64,000 bases of DNA from Pseudomonas sp. WJP1 (GCF_028471945.1 NZ_CP110128.1:5917001-5981000); one strand, 5' to 3'; positions 8,034 through 16,978 are shown, counted from the stretch's first letter. Numbers and translations: made by a program. The notes: a model not told the origin generated them from the sequence alone.

Positions 8034-8510
8034 ATGAAAGGCGACGTTACAGTCATCCAGCATCTCAACAAGATCCTTGCCAATGAGCTGGTCGCGATCA
8101 ATCAGTACTTCCTGCATGCACGCATGTACGAAGATTGGGGTCTGAACAAGCTCGGCAAGCACGAGTACCACGAATCCATCGACGAGATGAAGCACGCGGA
8201 CAAGCTGATCAAGCGCATCCTGTTACTTGAAGGCCTGCCGAACGTCCAGGACCTGGGCAAGCTGCAGATCGGCGAGCACACCCAGGAAATGATCGAGTGC
8301 GACCTGCGAATCGAGAAGACCGGCCATGCCGATCTGAAAGTGGCGATCGCCCATTGCGAAAAAGTGGGTGACTTCGGCAGCCGTGAACTGCTTGAAGATA
8401 TCCTTGAGTCCGAAGAAGAACATATCGACTGGCTGGAAACCCAATTGGGCCTGATCGACAAGATCGGAATCGAGAACTACCTGCAATCGCAGATGGGCGA
8501 CGACGAGTAA
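8034..8510 (+). CDS. bfrB: Bacterioferritin (BfrB type)
   Basis: A 158-residue four-helix ferritin subunit forming a 24-mer iron store with haem. The ferroxidase ligands E18, E51 and H54 are present, with further Glu in [13 protein letters not shown]52, the haem-iron ligand shared between subunits, is in place (DEMKHAD). Length and neighbours match P. aeruginosa BfrB, the partner of Bfd. The A/T-rich leader (7878-8033) carries no clear Fur box, consistent with bfrB being controlled differently from bfd. A strong terminator follows. Confidence 0.96.
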   Translation: MKGDVTVIQHLNKILANELVAINQYFLHARMYEDWGLNKLGKHEYHESIDEMKHADKLIKRILLLEGLPNVQDLGKLQIGEHTQEMIECDLRIEKTGHADLKVAIAHCEKVGDFGSRELLEDILESEEEHIDWLETQLGLIDKIGIENYLQSQMGDDE

Positions 8511-8539
8511 GTTCTACTCCAACCGCCTCGATGCAATAC

Positions 8540-8578
8540 AAGAGCCCCGCTCTCTTTTAAAGAGACGGGGCTTTTTTG
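8540..8578 (+). terminator. Intrinsic terminator after bfrB
   Basis: A long stem built from AAGAGCCCCG and CGGGGCTTTT plus an inner CTCTTT/AAAGAG pairing, ending in a T-run. Confidence 0.9.
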
Positions 8579-8620
8579 TTTCAATTTGCACGGCTCTGGA
8601 CCGGCTCAGGGGATTTTTCC

Positions 8621-8647
8621 TAAAGCCTGCCCCCGACACGTCGATAA
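8621..8647 (+). promoter_or_regulatory. FliA (sigma-28) promoter for cheV
   Basis: TAAAGCCT, an 11-base spacer, then GTCGATAA. Against TAAAGTTT-N11-GCCGATAA this is exact in the core TAAAG and has one mismatch in the -10 element. It ends 65 bases before the cheV start codon. Confidence 0.72.
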
Positions 8648-8712
8648 CCTGACATCGATAGCTGTGGGTGATCCACCGATCGCCTCGCCACCTTTTTCCA
8701 CAGAAGGTTTTT

Positions 8713-9615
8713 ATGTCCTCCACAAAAGCCCGCGCAGATTCACTTTCGCTTCTGCTGTTTACCTTGCGCAGCGGCAAGCTGATGGCGATCAACCTGCTCA
8801 AAGTCAGTGAAATCATCCCGTGCCCGCCACTGACCAAACTCCCCGAATCGCATCCCCACGTCAAAGGCATCGCCACCCTGCGCGGCGCATCGTTGTCGGT
8901 GATTGATCTCAGCCGCGCCATCGGTGAGCGCCCGCTGGAGGACCCTGACGGTGGGTGCCTGATCGTCACTGACGTCAGCCGCTCCAAGCAAGGCTTGCAT
9001 GTACAGGCGGTGAGCAAGATCGTGCACTGCCTGACCACCGACATCCGTCCGCCACCCTTTGGCTCTGGCGGTTCGCGCTCGTACATCACCGGCGTCACTT
9101 CGGTCGACGGTACCCTGGTGCAAGTGCTGGACATCGAAAAGGTCATCCATGGCATCGCCCCGGTACCCATCGACATGGCGCCGACCGAGCTCAGCATGGA
9201 AGATGCAGAAATACTGGGCAACGCTCGTATCCTGGTGGTCGATGACAGTCAGGTCGCGCTGCAACAATCGGTGCACACCTTGCGCAACCTGGGCCTGCAA
9301 TGCCACACGGCCCGCAGCGCCAAGGAAGCCATCGACTGCCTGCTGGATCTACAAGGCACCGCCCAGCAGATCAACCTGATCGTCTCCGATATCGAAATGT
9401 CCGAAATGGACGGCTACGCCTTCACCCGTACCCTGCGTGAGACCCCGGACTTCGCGCACCTCTACGTGCTGTTGCATACGTCCCTGGACAGTGCGATGAA
9501 CAGCGAAAAAGCACGGCTTGCGGGGGCGAATGCGGTACTGACCAAGTTCTCTTCGCCGGAGCTGACCAAGTGCCTGATCGACGCGGCCAAGGCCGTGGCC
9601 GAACAAGGTCATTGA
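8713..9615 (+). CDS. cheV: CheV chemotaxis coupling protein (CheW-receiver fusion)
   Basis: A 300-residue protein: a CheW-like domain (about 10-160), which couples chemoreceptors to the kinase CheA, and a C-terminal receiver domain (172-298) with D177-D178, phospho-acceptor D226 in LIVSDIEMSEMDGY and K278. Phosphorylation by CheA is thought to tune receptor-array coupling and adaptation. The start MSSTKARADS was chosen because AGAAGG lies five bases upstream. A FliA promoter upstream places it in the late flagellar regulon with motY. A GNAT gene follows within four bases. Confidence 0.93.
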   Translation: MSSTKARADSLSLLLFTLRSGKLMAINLLKVSEIIPCPPLTKLPESHPHVKGIATLRGASLSVIDLSRAIGERPLEDPDGGCLIVTDVSRSKQGLHVQAVSKIVHCLTTDIRPPPFGSGGSRSYITGVTSVDGTLVQVLDIEKVIHGIAPVPIDMAPTELSMEDAEILGNARILVVDDSQVALQQSVHTLRNLGLQCHTARSAKEAIDCLLDLQGTAQQINLIVSDIEMSEMDGYAFTRTLRETPDFAHLYVLLHTSLDSAMNSEKARLAGANAVLTKFSSPELTKCLIDAAKAVAEQGH

Positions 9616-9618
9616 GTC

Positions 9619-10101
9619 TTGAACGAGCCATTCTGCTTTCTCATGCGGCGCAGTCTCACTGAAGCTGTGCCCGCCATCACCTGGCCTCAGGGGATCGTCC
9701 TGAGCGAGTATCGTCCAGGCCAGGCAGAAGAGGTTCATCGCTTGCTGCAACTGGGTCACTCCCAAGGAGGTGGCCGCGTCCCGGCCCTGGACATCTGGCA
9801 GCAGCGGTTTGAAACCGATCCTGAATATGATCCGGCATTGTGCTTCATCGCCCTGGATGCCCAGGGTATCGCGGGTGTATGCCAGTGCTGGACCAGTGCC
9901 TACATCAAGAATCTGGTGGTGCATCCACGGGCTCAAGGCCGCGGCCTGGGGCGAGCGTTGCTGCTCAATGCCTTCAAGGTGTTTCAACTGCGGCGCGAAG
10001 GGTATGTCGATTTGAAAGTGCTGGAAGACAACGTTCGCGCACGGCGGTTGTATGAAAGCGCTGGGATGTATGTAGTCCGCCGGGAACCGGTGCCGGTCTG
10101 A
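9619..10101 (+). CDS. GNAT-family N-acetyltransferase
   Basis: A protein of up to 160 residues with the GNAT fold. The acetyl-CoA loop is visible as NLVVHPRAQGRGLGRALL (about 96-113), followed by YVDLKVLEDNVRARRLYESAGM, the usual C-terminal signature. The substrate cannot be told. The frame can start at TTG 9619, three bases after cheV with AAGG upstream, or at ATG 9643 without a clear site; the coordinates use the longer form. It probably shares the cheV transcript. Confidence 0.85.
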   Translation: MNEPFCFLMRRSLTEAVPAITWPQGIVLSEYRPGQAEEVHRLLQLGHSQGGGRVPALDIWQQRFETDPEYDPALCFIALDAQGIAGVCQCWTSAYIKNLVVHPRAQGRGLGRALLLNAFKVFQLRREGYVDLKVLEDNVRARRLYESAGMYVVRREPVPV

Positions 10102-10159
10102 CCCAGACCTTCAGGCATACTCAGGCCTTGGCCCACACCTGCCCAAGGATCCCTGAACC

Positions 10160-10474
10160 ATGAAAGCCGTCACCCTGACCTTCGCTTGCCTCACTGCCCT
10201 CGCCACCCATGCATACGCCTCCAGCCCCGACGCCTGGGCCGCCTTCGACAAAGCCGTACTCGCCAGTTGCACCAAGGCCAGCAGTCTGGCGAATGCCAAA
10301 CCCGTCGGCAATGCCGCGCAGTTCGATGATCGGGTCGGCTACACCGCCCTGCTGCTACAAGGCCAGTACCCGCAAAAGCACATGAAAGGCCGGCAAGGTA
10401 CCGAACTGTGCCTGTACAACAAGAAAAGCAAAACAGCCTACGTGACCGAGTGGGACTCCATACGACCAAACTGA
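10160..10474 (+). CDS. Small secreted protein of unknown function
   Basis: A 104-residue protein with a clear signal peptide (MKAVTLTFACLTALATHAYA, cleavage before SSPDAW). The mature part is about 84 residues and has two cysteines (LASCTKA and TELCLYN) that could form a periplasmic disulphide, plus aromatic and basic residues near the end. AAGGA precedes the ATG. I recognise no domain. It is probably periplasmic; it lies just upstream of the efflux operon on the same strand, separated by a hairpin and a promoter-like region. Confidence 0.72.
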   Translation: MKAVTLTFACLTALATHAYASSPDAWAAFDKAVLASCTKASSLANAKPVGNAAQFDDRVGYTALLLQGQYPQKHMKGRQGTELCLYNKKSKTAYVTEWDSIRPN

Positions 10475-10487
10475 CACGGCTGTCAGT
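10470..10487 (+). promoter_or_regulatory. CusR/CopR-like operator candidate upstream of the RND operon
   Basis: A perfect inverted repeat, ACTGACA-N4-TGTCAGT, begins inside the last codons of the preceding gene. Its core TGACA-N4-TGTCA has the same geometry as the E. coli CusR box. A possible -10 (TATAAC, 10520-10525) lies about 40 bases downstream and the first operon gene starts at 10579. The operon encodes a CusR-like regulator, so autoregulation is plausible. There is no U-run, so it is not a terminator. Confidence 0.5.
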
Positions 10488-10578
10488 CAGCGGTCACTTT
10501 CCTGACCGGGTCACAGGGATATAACGTAGTAGTTAAAGCTGCGCACACTTCCATCTTCCGACCCGGCGCCCCACTCGC

Positions 10579-11739
10579 ATGCGAACCCAGAAAAAAACCG
10601 TCGTTCTTGCAGCCTTTCTGATCGTGCTGGTAGCGCTGGGTGCGTGGTACCTGGCCAAACCCTCCGCGGCCAGGGTGGCAGCACCGACCGCCATTCCGGT
10701 GCGTGTGGTCAACGTGGTCGAAAAAGACGTGCCCCGCTACGTCAGCGGCATCGGTTCAGTGCTGTCGCTGCACAGCGTGGTGGTCCGCCCGCAAATCGAC
10801 GGCATCCTCACCAGGATCCTGGTCAAGGAAGGCCAACTGGTGAGCAAAGGCGACCTGCTGGCCACTATCGACGATCGATCGATCCGCGCCAGCCTGGATC
10901 AGGCCAGGGCGCAATTGGGCGAAAGCCAGGCGCAACTGCAAGTGGCCCAGGTCAACCTCAAGCGCTACAAACTTTTGAGCGTCGATGACGGTGTGTCCAA
11001 ACAGACCTACGACCAGCAACAAGCATTGGTCAACCAGCTCAAGGCCACGGCTCAGGGCAACCAGGCTTCGATTGACGCGGCCCAGGTGCAGTTGTCGTAC
11101 ACGCAGATTCGCTCCCCGGTCAGTGGCCGCGTCGGTATTCGTACGGTGGATGAAGGTAACTTCCTGCGCATGACTGACACCCAAGGCCTGTTCACGGTGA
11201 CCCAGATCGACCCCATCGCCGTGGAATTTTCCCTGCCGCAGCAGATGCTGCCGACCCTGCAAGGCCTGATCGGCGATCCACAACGCGCCAAGGTCAAGGC
11301 CTACATCGGCGCCGACACCGACGGCGAAACCGGCAACTTGCTGGGCGAAGGCCACTTGACCCTGATCGACAACCAGATCAACGCCAACACCGGCACCATC
11401 CGCGCCAAAGCCGAATTCAACAATCCTGGGCAAAAACTCTGGCCCGGCCTGTTGGTGACGGTAAAGATTCAGACAGCGTTGGATAAAGATGCGCTGGTCG
11501 TACCGCCCACTGTCGTACAGCGTGGCCTCGACCAGCACTTCGTCTATCGGGTAAACGGCAACAAGGTTGAAACTGTGACGGTGCAGATGGTTCACCAAGG
11601 CAGCGGCGAGAGCATCATCAAAGGGGTGAAACCCGGTGACGTGCTGGTCAGCGACGGTCAGTCGCGGCTCAAGCCCGGCGCCACCGTGCAAGTGCTCACC
11701 GAGCCGCCGCAGGTCGTGCAATCGGAGTCGGCGCCATGA
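10579..11739 (+). CDS. RND efflux periplasmic adaptor (membrane fusion protein)
   Basis: A 386-residue adaptor bridging an inner-membrane RND pump and an outer-membrane channel. An N-terminal hydrophobic anchor (about 8-25, VVLAAFLIVLVALGAWYLA) is followed by a lipoyl half-motif (VVRPQIDGILTRILVKEGQLVSKGD is the first barrel-sandwich half), a helical hairpin (about 100-165) and the second half (IRSPVSGRVG), then beta-barrel and membrane-proximal domains. Overall it is closest to MdtA/MuxA-type adaptors. It overlaps the pump gene by four bases (ATGA). The substrate is unknown. Confidence 0.93.
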   Translation: MRTQKKTVVLAAFLIVLVALGAWYLAKPSAARVAAPTAIPVRVVNVVEKDVPRYVSGIGSVLSLHSVVVRPQIDGILTRILVKEGQLVSKGDLLATIDDRSIRASLDQARAQLGESQAQLQVAQVNLKRYKLLSVDDGVSKQTYDQQQALVNQLKATAQGNQASIDAAQVQLSYTQIRSPVSGRVGIRTVDEGNFLRMTDTQGLFTVTQIDPIAVEFSLPQQMLPTLQGLIGDPQRAKVKAYIGADTDGETGNLLGEGHLTLIDNQINANTGTIRAKAEFNNPGQKLWPGLLVTVKIQTALDKDALVVPPTVVQRGLDQHFVYRVNGNKVETVTVQMVHQGSGESIIKGVKPGDVLVSDGQSRLKPGATVQVLTEPPQVVQSESAP

Positions 11740-14700
11740 AAGGCCACGGCTCGGTATCCGCCTGGTGCATCGACCACCCCGTGGCAACGATCCTGCTGAC
11801 GTTTGCCTTGGTGCTGCTGGGGGTCATCGCCTTCCCGCGCCTGCCCATCGCGCCGCTCCCGGAGGCGGAATTTCCGACGATACAGGTGGCCGCCCAGCTG
11901 CCCGGCGCCAGCCCGGAAACCATGGCGTCATCGGTGGCCACGCCCCTTGAAGTGCAATTCAGCGCCATTCCCGGCGTAACGCAAATGACCTCGAGCAGCG
12001 CCCTGGGCTCCACCATCCTGACCCTGCAGTTCACCCTCGACAAAAGCATCGATACCGCTGCCCAGGAAGTCCAGGCCGCCATCAACACCGCGGCTGGCAA
12101 ACTGCCCAAGGACATGCCGAACCTGCCGACCTGGCGCAAGGTCAACCCGGCCGACAGCCCGGTGCTGATCCTAAGCGTCAACTCGTCCTTGATGCCAGGC
12201 CCCGAACTCAGTGATCTGGTGGAAACCCTGTTGTCCCGTCAAATCAGTCAGATCGACGGTGTAGGCCAGGTCGCTATCACCGGCCAGCAACGTCCGGCGA
12301 TTCGTGTCCAGGTTTCCGCGGACAAACTGGCGGCCATCGGCCTGACCCTGGCCGATATTCGCCTGGCGATCCAGCAGACCAGCCTCAACCTGGCCAAAGG
12401 TGCACTCTATGGGGAATCGAGCATCTCGACCCTGTCCACCAACGACCAGTTGTTCCATCCCGAGCAATACGACCAACTGATCGTTTCCTACAAGGACGGC
12501 GCACCGGTTCATCTAAGGGATGTCGCCAAGGTCGTCAACGGCTCGGAAGATGCCTACGTCCAGGCTTGGGCGGGCTCACAACCGGGCGTCAACCTGGTGA
12601 TCTTCCGCCAGCCGGGGGCCAATATCGTCGAGACCGTGGACCGGATTCAGGCGGCGCTCCCGGGCCTGGAAGGGATGCTGCCGGCTTCGGTGCAGGTCAA
12701 GACGCTGATCGACCGCACGCAGACTATCCGCGCCTCGCTGCATGAAGTGGAAATCACCCTGCTGATCGCGATCATGCTGGTGGTGGCGGTAATGGCGTTG
12801 TTCCTGCGCCAGCTGTCGGCAACCCTGATCGTGTCGGCAGTACTGGGGGTTTCACTGATCGCCAGTTTTGCATTGATGTACGTGATGGGCTTCAGCCTGA
12901 ACAACCTGACGCTGGTGGCGATAGTGGTGGCCGTGGGGTTTGTGGTCGACGATGCGATCGTGGTGGTGGAAAACATTCACCGCCACCTGGAGGCTGGCGA
13001 CGGTATGCGCGAGGCCGCGATCAAGGGCGCCGGAGAAATCGGCTTCACGGTGGTTTCGATCAGTTTCTCGCTGGTCGCTGCGTTCATTCCGTTGTTGTTC
13101 ATGGGAGGCGTGGTCGGCCGCCTGTTCAAGGAGTTCGCCCTGACCGCCACCTCCACCATCATGATTTCGGTGGTGGTGTCGCTGACGTTGGCGCCCACCC
13201 TGGCAGCGCTGTTCATGCGCGCGCCAATGCATCACGCCCACGCCAAGCCGGGCTTTGGCGAACGCCTGCTGGCGCTGTACGAAAAAGGTCTGCGCCGCGC
13301 GCTCGCGCACCAGAAGCTGATGATCGGCGTGTTCGGCCTGTCGCTGGCCCTGGCCATTGCCGGTTACATTTTTATTCCCAAGGGTTTCTTCCCGATCCAG
13401 GACACCGGGTTCGTCCTCGGTACGACCGAAGCTGCCGCCGATATTTCCTACGGCGACATGGTGAAAAAACACCTGGCAATGGCTGAAATCGTCGCTGCCG
13501 ACCCTGCGGTCGAGACCTTCTCGCACTCGGTCGGGGTGTCGGGCAGCAACCAGACCATCGCCAACGGCCGCTTCTGGATCGCCCTGAAAAAACGCGGCGA
13601 CCGCGATGTTTCAGCCAGCGAGTTCATCGACCGTATTCGCCCGCAATTGATGAAAGTACCGGGCATCGTCCTGTATCTGCGCGCCGGGCAAGACATCAAC
13701 CTCAGCTCCGGCCCGAGCCGGGCCCAGTACCAATACGTGCTCAAGAGCAACGACGGTGCGGTCCTGAGCACCTGGACCCAGCGCCTCACGGAAAAACTGC
13801 GCGGCAACCCGGCCTTCCGCGACATTTCCAACGACCTGCAACTGGGCGGCAGCATCACCCATATCAGCATCGATCGCAGTGCCGCGGCTCGCTTTGGCCT
13901 GACCGCAAGCGATGTCGACGAAGCGCTGTACGACGCCTTCGGCCAACGCCAGATCAACGAATTCCAGACCCAGATCAACCAGTACAACGTGATTCTGGAG
14001 CTGGACACCCGGCAACGCGGCAAGGCCGAAAGCCTCAACTACTTCTACCTGCGTTCACCCCTGAGCGGGGAAATGGTGCCGCTGTCGGCGCTGGCGAAAT
14101 TCGATGCGCCCACGGTGGGGCCGCTGTCCATTGCGCATGACGGCATGTTCCCCGCCGCCAACCTGTCGTTCAACCTGGCGCCCGGTGTGGCGCTGGGCGA
14201 TGCGGTGATCATGCTCAACCAGGCCAAGGTAGACATCGGCATGCCAACGGCCATCAGCGGTAACTTCCAGGGCGCGGCGCAGGCGTTCCAGAGTTCGCTG
14301 GCCAGCCAGCCATGGTTGATCCTGGCGGCGCTGGTAGCGGTGTACATCATTCTCGGGGTGCTTTACGAGAGCTTCGTGCACCCGCTGACGATCATCTCGA
14401 CACTGCCCTCCGCCGGGCTGGGCGCGGTGATCATGCTGTGGATCTGCGGCCAGGATTTTTCGATCATGGCGCTGATCGGGCTGGTGCTGCTGATCGGCAT
14501 CGTGAAGAAAAACGGCATCCTGATGATCGACTTCGCCCTCGATGCGCAGCGCAACGGTGGCCTGGCGCCGCAAGAAGCGATCTACCAAGCGTGCCTCACG
14601 CGGTTCCGGCCGATCATCATGACCACCCTCGCCGCCCTGCTCGGCGCCCTGCCGCTGATGCTTGGCTACGGCACCGGCGCCGAACTGCGCCAACCCCTGG

Positions 14701-14837
14701 GGATCGCCGTGGTCGGCGGCCTGCTGGTGAGCCAGGCACTGACGCTGTTCACCACCCCGGTCATATACTTGTGGCTGGAGCGGCTATTTCATCGACCTAA
14801 ACCTACAGCGCTGCCGGCGCTGGCCACCACAGACTGA
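11736..14837 (+). CDS. RND efflux permease (MdtB/MdtC/MuxB-like)
   Basis: A 1033-residue proton-driven pump with the usual twelve-helix layout: one helix near the N terminus, a large periplasmic loop, a five-helix block (about 335-490), a second loop and a final block (about 855-1015). The proton-relay motif in helix 4 is intact (VGFVVDDAIVVVENIHRH). The length and the lack of metal-binding motifs point to the multidrug (HAE-1) branch and not the CusA metal branch, although the regulators beside it look metal-type. No outer-membrane channel gene is in the operon, so it must borrow one. Confidence 0.93.
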   Translation: MKGHGSVSAWCIDHPVATILLTFALVLLGVIAFPRLPIAPLPEAEFPTIQVAAQLPGASPETMASSVATPLEVQFSAIPGVTQMTSSSALGSTILTLQFTLDKSIDTAAQEVQAAINTAAGKLPKDMPNLPTWRKVNPADSPVLILSVNSSLMPGPELSDLVETLLSRQISQIDGVGQVAITGQQRPAIRVQVSADKLAAIGLTLADIRLAIQQTSLNLAKGALYGESSISTLSTNDQLFHPEQYDQLIVSYKDGAPVHLRDVAKVVNGSEDAYVQAWAGSQPGVNLVIFRQPGANIVETVDRIQAALPGLEGMLPASVQVKTLIDRTQTIRASLHEVEITLLIAIMLVVAVMALFLRQLSATLIVSAVLGVSLIASFALMYVMGFSLNNLTLVAIVVAVGFVVDDAIVVVENIHRHLEAGDGMREAAIKGAGEIGFTVVSISFSLVAAFIPLLFMGGVVGRLFKEFALTATSTIMISVVVSLTLAPTLAALFMRAPMHHAHAKPGFGERLLALYEKGLRRALAHQKLMIGVFGLSLALAIAGYIFIPKGFFPIQDTGFVLGTTEAAADISYGDMVKKHLAMAEIVAADPAVETFSHSVGVSGSNQTIANGRFWIALKKRGDRDVSASEFIDRIRPQLMKVPGIVLYLRAGQDINLSSGPSRAQYQYVLKSNDGAVLSTWTQRLTEKLRGNPAFRDISNDLQLGGSITHISIDRSAAARFGLTASDVDEALYDAFGQRQINEFQTQINQYNVILELDTRQRGKAESLNYFYLRSPLSGEMVPLSALAKFDAPTVGPLSIAHDGMFPAANLSFNLAPGVALGDAVIMLNQAKVDIGMPTAISGNFQGAAQAFQSSLASQPWLILAALVAVYIILGVLYESFVHPLTIISTLPSAGLGAVIMLWICGQDFSIMALIGLVLLIGIVKKNGILMIDFALDAQRNGGLAPQEAIYQACLTRFRPIIMTTLAALLGALPLMLGYGTGAELRQPLGIAVVGGLLVSQALTLFTTPVIYLWLERLFHRPKPTALPALATTD

Positions 14838-14846
14838 GGCGGGGTC

Positions 14847-15524
14847 ATGCGCGTCCTGATTATCGAAGACGAAGAAAAAACCGCGGACTATCTGCACCGC
14901 GGCCTGACGGAACAGGGTTACACCGTGGACCTGGCCCGCGATGGCGTGGAAGGCCTGCACCTGGCGCTGGAAAGCGACTACGCGGTGATCGTCCTCGACG
15001 TCATGCTGCCGGGCCTGGATGGCTTCGGTGTATTGCGCGCCTTGCGTGCGCGCAAGCAAACCCCGGTAATCATGCTCACCGCCCGCGAACGGGTTGAAGA
15101 CCGCATCAAGGGCCTGCGCGACGGTGCCGACGATTACCTGGGCAAACCATTTTCCTTCCTCGAACTGGTGGCACGCCTGCAGGCGCTGACCCGGCGCAGC
15201 GGTGGCCACGAACCGGTGCAAGTGAGCATCGCCGACCTGTGGATAGATTTGATCAGCCGCAAGGCCACACGTGGCGGCACGCGCCTGGACCTGACCGCCA
15301 AGGAGTTCTCGCTGCTCAGTGTGCTGGCCCGGCGCCAAGGCGAAATCCTCTCGAAAACCGCGATTGCCGAAATGGTCTGGGACATCAATTTCGACAGCGA
15401 CGCCAACGTCGTCGAAGTCGCGATCAAGCGCCTGCGGGCCAAGCTCGACGGGCCGTTCGAAGAGAAACTGCTGCACACCATCCGTGGCATGGGTTATGTG
15501 CTGGAGAGCCGTGGTGTCCAGTAA
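14847..15524 (+). CDS. OmpR-family response regulator, heavy-metal (CusR/CopR/IrlR) branch
   Basis: A 225-residue regulator. The receiver domain has the acidic pocket (IIEDEEKTADYL), phospho-acceptor D51 in VLDVMLPGLDGF and a conserved lysine (LGKPFSF). The winged-helix DNA-binding domain follows (about 125-222) with LTAKEFSLLSVLARRQGEILSK, VVEVAIKRLRAKLD and IRGMGYVLE. KTADYLHRGLTEQGYTVDLARDG is typical of the CusR/CopR/IrlR group. It lies nine bases after the pump gene and overlaps the kinase gene by 11 bases, so one transcript carries all four genes. Confidence 0.92.
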   Translation: MRVLIIEDEEKTADYLHRGLTEQGYTVDLARDGVEGLHLALESDYAVIVLDVMLPGLDGFGVLRALRARKQTPVIMLTARERVEDRIKGLRDGADDYLGKPFSFLELVARLQALTRRSGGHEPVQVSIADLWIDLISRKATRGGTRLDLTAKEFSLLSVLARRQGEILSKTAIAEMVWDINFDSDANVVEVAIKRLRAKLDGPFEEKLLHTIRGMGYVLESRGVQ

Positions 15525-16878
15525 TTCGATTGCGCTGCGCCTAAGCGGAATGTTCACGCTGGTAGCGCTATTGGTGTTCCTGTTGATCGGTTGGGCGCTC
15601 TACCAACAGGTCGACAAAGGTTTGGGATTGTTGCCCGAAGCCGAACTGGACGCGCGCTACAGCGTGCTCGAGTCCACCGTCGGCCGCTACGGCACGCCCG
15701 AGCACTGGGTGAAGATCAACAACAAGCTCAAGCTGCTTGGCGAAGAAGACAAGCGCATCAGTTTCTGGATCGTCAGCGGCGATCCGCACTACGAATACGG
15801 CAATCCGACATCGACCATCCGTGCCTTCGCCGTGGGACCGCTGGGCACGCGCGACATGCAACTGGCGGATCACCCCTACCCGCTGAAAGTGCTGGTCAGC
15901 CAATTCCCGGCCAAGGACCAGCGCCCGCCCCTGCGCTTCATGATCGGTATCGATACCGAAACGTTTTACCATACCCAGCACCAGCTGCTGATCGCCCTGA
16001 TCAGCCTGGCGGTTATCGGCGTGCTGATGGCCTCGGCGCTGGGTTACTGGGTGGCGCGAATCGGCCTCAAGCCGTTGATCAAGCTGTCTCAAGAAGCCCA
16101 ACGCCTGGCCCCTCCATTGCGCTCAGGCCGCTTGCGGATGTCATCGCTGCCCCCGGAGCTGAACCAGTTCGTCGACTCGTTCAACTCGACACTGGAGCGG
16201 GTCGAGCAGGCCTACTCGCGCCTGGAGTCATTTAACGCCGATGTCGCCCATGAACTGCGCTCGCCGCTGACCAACCTGATCGGCCAGACCCAGGTCGCCC
16301 TCACACGCGGGCGTTCGGCAGAGCACTATTTCGAGGTGCTGCAATCGAACCTTGAAGAGCTCGAGCGACTGCGCTCGATCATCAATGACATGCTGTTCCT
16401 GGCCAGCGCCGACCAGGGCAGCAAGGCCACCAAACTGACCTCCACCTCGCTGGCGGAAGAAGTGGCCACGACCCTGGACTACCTGGATTTCATTCTCGAA
16501 GATGCCCAGGTACAGGTTCAGGTCAGCGGCGATGCCCTGGTACGAATCGAGATCGCCCACCTGCGCCGGGCCTTGATCAACCTGTTGAACAACGCCGTGC
16601 AGCACACCGGCCCCGGGCAAGTCATCGAGGTGCGAATCGAAGCGGGCGAGCACCAGGTCAGCATCGGTGTGGCGAACCCGGGCGTGCCGATTTCCAGCGA
16701 GCATCTGCCGCGCCTGTTCGAGCGTTTCTACCGGGTCGATGCCTCGCGCAGCAACAGTGGCAACAACCACGGGTTGGGCCTGGCCATCGTCAAGGCGATC
16801 GCACTGATGCATGGCGGCGATGTGTTCGTGCGCAGCGACCATGGCATGAACACCTTTGGCATGCATTTGCCTGTCTGA
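15514..16878 (+). CDS. Heavy-metal-type sensor histidine kinase
   Basis: A 454-residue inner-membrane kinase. A membrane helix (about 13-31), a periplasmic sensor (32-155), a second helix (157-179), a HAMP linker, the dimerisation box with H246 in FNADVAHELRSPLTNL, and an ATPase domain with NLLNNAVQHTG and HGLGLAIVKAIALMHGG are all visible. It resembles CusS/CopS/IrlS kinases. The GTG at 15514 was chosen because it gives the usual short cytoplasmic start (SSNSIALRLSGMF); it overlaps the regulator's stop. The signal sensed is unknown. Confidence 0.92.
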   Translation: MSSNSIALRLSGMFTLVALLVFLLIGWALYQQVDKGLGLLPEAELDARYSVLESTVGRYGTPEHWVKINNKLKLLGEEDKRISFWIVSGDPHYEYGNPTSTIRAFAVGPLGTRDMQLADHPYPLKVLVSQFPAKDQRPPLRFMIGIDTETFYHTQHQLLIALISLAVIGVLMASALGYWVARIGLKPLIKLSQEAQRLAPPLRSGRLRMSSLPPELNQFVDSFNSTLERVEQAYSRLESFNADVAHELRSPLTNLIGQTQVALTRGRSAEHYFEVLQSNLEELERLRSIINDMLFLASADQGSKATKLTSTSLAEEVATTLDYLDFILEDAQVQVQVSGDALVRIEIAHLRRALINLLNNAVQHTGPGQVIEVRIEAGEHQVSIGVANPGVPISSEHLPRLFERFYRVDASRSNSGNNHGLGLAIVKAIALMHGGDVFVRSDHGMNTFGMHLPV

Positions 16879-16922
16879 TCCTCCCCTTGCCCCTCCCTCC
16901 CGAAAACAGGCCGGCCGGTAGA

Positions 16923-16978
16923 CCGCCTCGCTTTTTGGCTGTTGCTGTTGCTTTAGCTTTTGATCTTCTTGCCCCCTC
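16923..16978 (+). repeat. Partial copy of the long repeat (left edge)
   Basis: Begins CCGCCTCGCTTT and ends TTTTCTTGCCCCCTC-like (here GATCTTCTTGCCCCCTC), matching the stretch at 17531-17586 in the same orientation with internal changes. It appears to be a third, truncated copy of the element described at 17076-17315 and 17514-17828. Confidence 0.6.

Noticed and set aside
10470..10487. A terminator for the small secreted protein gene
   Set aside because: The palindrome is short and is followed by CAGCGG and not a U-run; an operator is the better reading.
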